Of a DNA stretch of 64,000 nt, positions 63,387 through 64,000 are shown piece after piece. This stretch comes from Sediminispirochaeta bajacaliforniensis DSM 16054 (GTDB lineage: Bacteria; Spirochaetota; Spirochaetia; DSM-16054; Sediminispirochaetaceae). The position numbers were made by a program, and so were the translations under genes. Under the pieces are notes generated by a model. That model was given only the letters and a program-made list of their open reading frames with translations. It had not been told where the DNA came from and ran no database searches. How positions within the stretch are numbered: the first letter of the stretch is position 1; each line of letters opens with the position of its first letter. The DNA lies in the NCBI RefSeq assembly GCF_000378205.1, contig NZ_KB899406.1, forward strand, positions 124,001 through 188,000, given 5' to 3'.

Positions 63387-64000
63387 TTAAAACTGCTCAA
63401 AGTCATCTGAATCGATCTTGGATGAAAGTGTGATGGCGGTCTCCATTTCCGGATTTTTTCGCGTTATGTGCCTGATTGCCTGTTTGGGAACCTGCCGGGG
63501 GGCTTCCACTGCTATCGGGTACTCCCGCTTTGTGTTTTCATGTTCGTCAATGACAAAGTAGTCTATTGTCCTCTGCAGCTCCTGAGCCTGGTTGTTCAGT
63601 TCGGTGGCAACCGATGCCATCTCTTCGGAAGCCGAGGCATTTTGCTGAATAACCTCATCAAGTTGACTGATTGCCACATTGATCTGTTCTGCACCCTTAC
63701 TTTGTTCCCTGCTGGCCGCGCTGATCTCCTGGACCAATTCGGCCGTCTTATGGATATTGGGTACCAGTTTTGTCAGCATTTGCTGTGCCTTGTCGGCGAC
63801 CGCGACCGAAGATGTCGAGAGGTTCCCTATTTCCCCGGCGGCACTCTTGCTCCTTGCCGCAAGTTTTCCTACCTCTGCGGCGACCACGGCAAATCCCTTT
63901 CCGTGCTCTCCTGCCCTTGCGGCTTCGATGGAAGCGTTTAGCGAAAGCATGTTTGTCTGCCGCGCTATCTCTTCGATAATGGTGATTTTTTCGGCAATCT
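63387..64000 (-). CDS. Methyl-accepting chemotaxis protein (N-terminus beyond window)
   Basis: Only the C-terminal 204 residues are present. The conserved signalling tip [23 protein letters not shown] and methylation helices ([19 protein letters not shown]) are clear. A tail of about 60 residues ends with basic stretches ([16 protein letters not shown]), not the NWETF-type CheR tether. It passes signals to CheW and CheA. Confidence 0.94.
   Translation of the reverse strand, partial: IAEKITIIEEIARQTNMLSLNASIEAARAGEHGKGFAVVAAEVGKLAARSKSAAGEIGNLSTSSVAVADKAQQMLTKLVPNIHKTAELVQEISAASREQSKGAEQINVAISQLDEVIQQNASASEEMASVATELNNQAQELQRTIDYFVIDEHENTKREYPIAVEAPRQVPKQAIRHITRKNPEMETAITLSSKIDSDDFEQF

Noticed and set aside
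1-64000. CRISPR arrays, tRNA or rRNA genes
   Set aside because: No regularly spaced repeat set and no cloverleaf or rRNA-like conserved stretch was found by eye; a dedicated scan could still find a missed tRNA.

Overview
The window looks like chromosomal DNA from a free-living anaerobic spirochaete, probably of the Spirochaeta/Sediminispirochaeta kind. This is an inference from several things. The secreted binding protein has a spirochaete-like signal end (LFAGGQRE). There are large receiver-PAS-HisKA_2 sensor kinases and chemotaxis genes. Metabolic genes suit an anaerobe: FeoAB, a two-gene SufC/SufB set, TRAP transport, class I aldolase and a flavodoxin/ferredoxin fusion. No rRNA, tRNA, CRISPR array or intact transposase was seen.

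Layout. 1-3.6 kb: two sensor kinases; the left one is cut by the window edge. 3.8-8.3 kb: carAB behind an ArgR-type box. 8.3-14.3 kb: a LacI repressor facing a glycerophosphodiesterase/ABC-transporter operon, with two identical-core palindromic operators between them. 14.4-17.7 kb: two O-methyltransferase-like paralogues around a small membrane protein, convergent with a third methyltransferase. 17.8-20.2 kb: a copper-chaperone-like protein, then a lamin-tail lipoprotein and a beta-propeller phytase behind a Pho-box-like repeat. 20.2-24.8 kb: a regulator remnant, a TRAP transporter and a HAD phosphatase. 24.8-30.6 kb: a MarR-controlled divergon (flavodoxin/ferredoxin protein and NAD(P)-binding protein on one side, paired ABC exporters on the other).

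30.7-32.3 kb: class I aldolase and rpsD. 32.5-34.9 kb: MarR, SufC and SufB. 35.1-37.8 kb: an FMN riboswitch with terminator, ribE-ribB-ribH, then a PNPOx-like flavoprotein. 37.9-45.9 kb: an AbrB-like membrane protein, an EndoQ/PHP-UvrD helicase fusion, an unknown protein, a Rnk-like factor, a LuxR-type regulator and an amino-acid permease. 46.1-54.3 kb: a one-way run of TetR, two ABC exporters, MATE, FeoC-like, FeoA and FeoB. 54.3-59.3 kb: RadC, a diguanylate cyclase, a CPx metal ATPase with its ArsR regulator, and a CPBP protease. 59.6-64 kb: asd, an MBL hydrolase, glycerate kinase, CheW and a partial chemoreceptor.

The main features beyond ordinary genes are these: a dispersed family of about 130-160 bp TA-flanked, inverted-repeat (MITE-like) elements found only between genes; the methyltransferase/membrane-protein cluster with a shared promoter motif and one apparently leaderless gene; the EndoQ-UvrD fusion; and the Feo/ABC/MATE operon. 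Many regulatory palindromes can be assigned to adjacent regulators.
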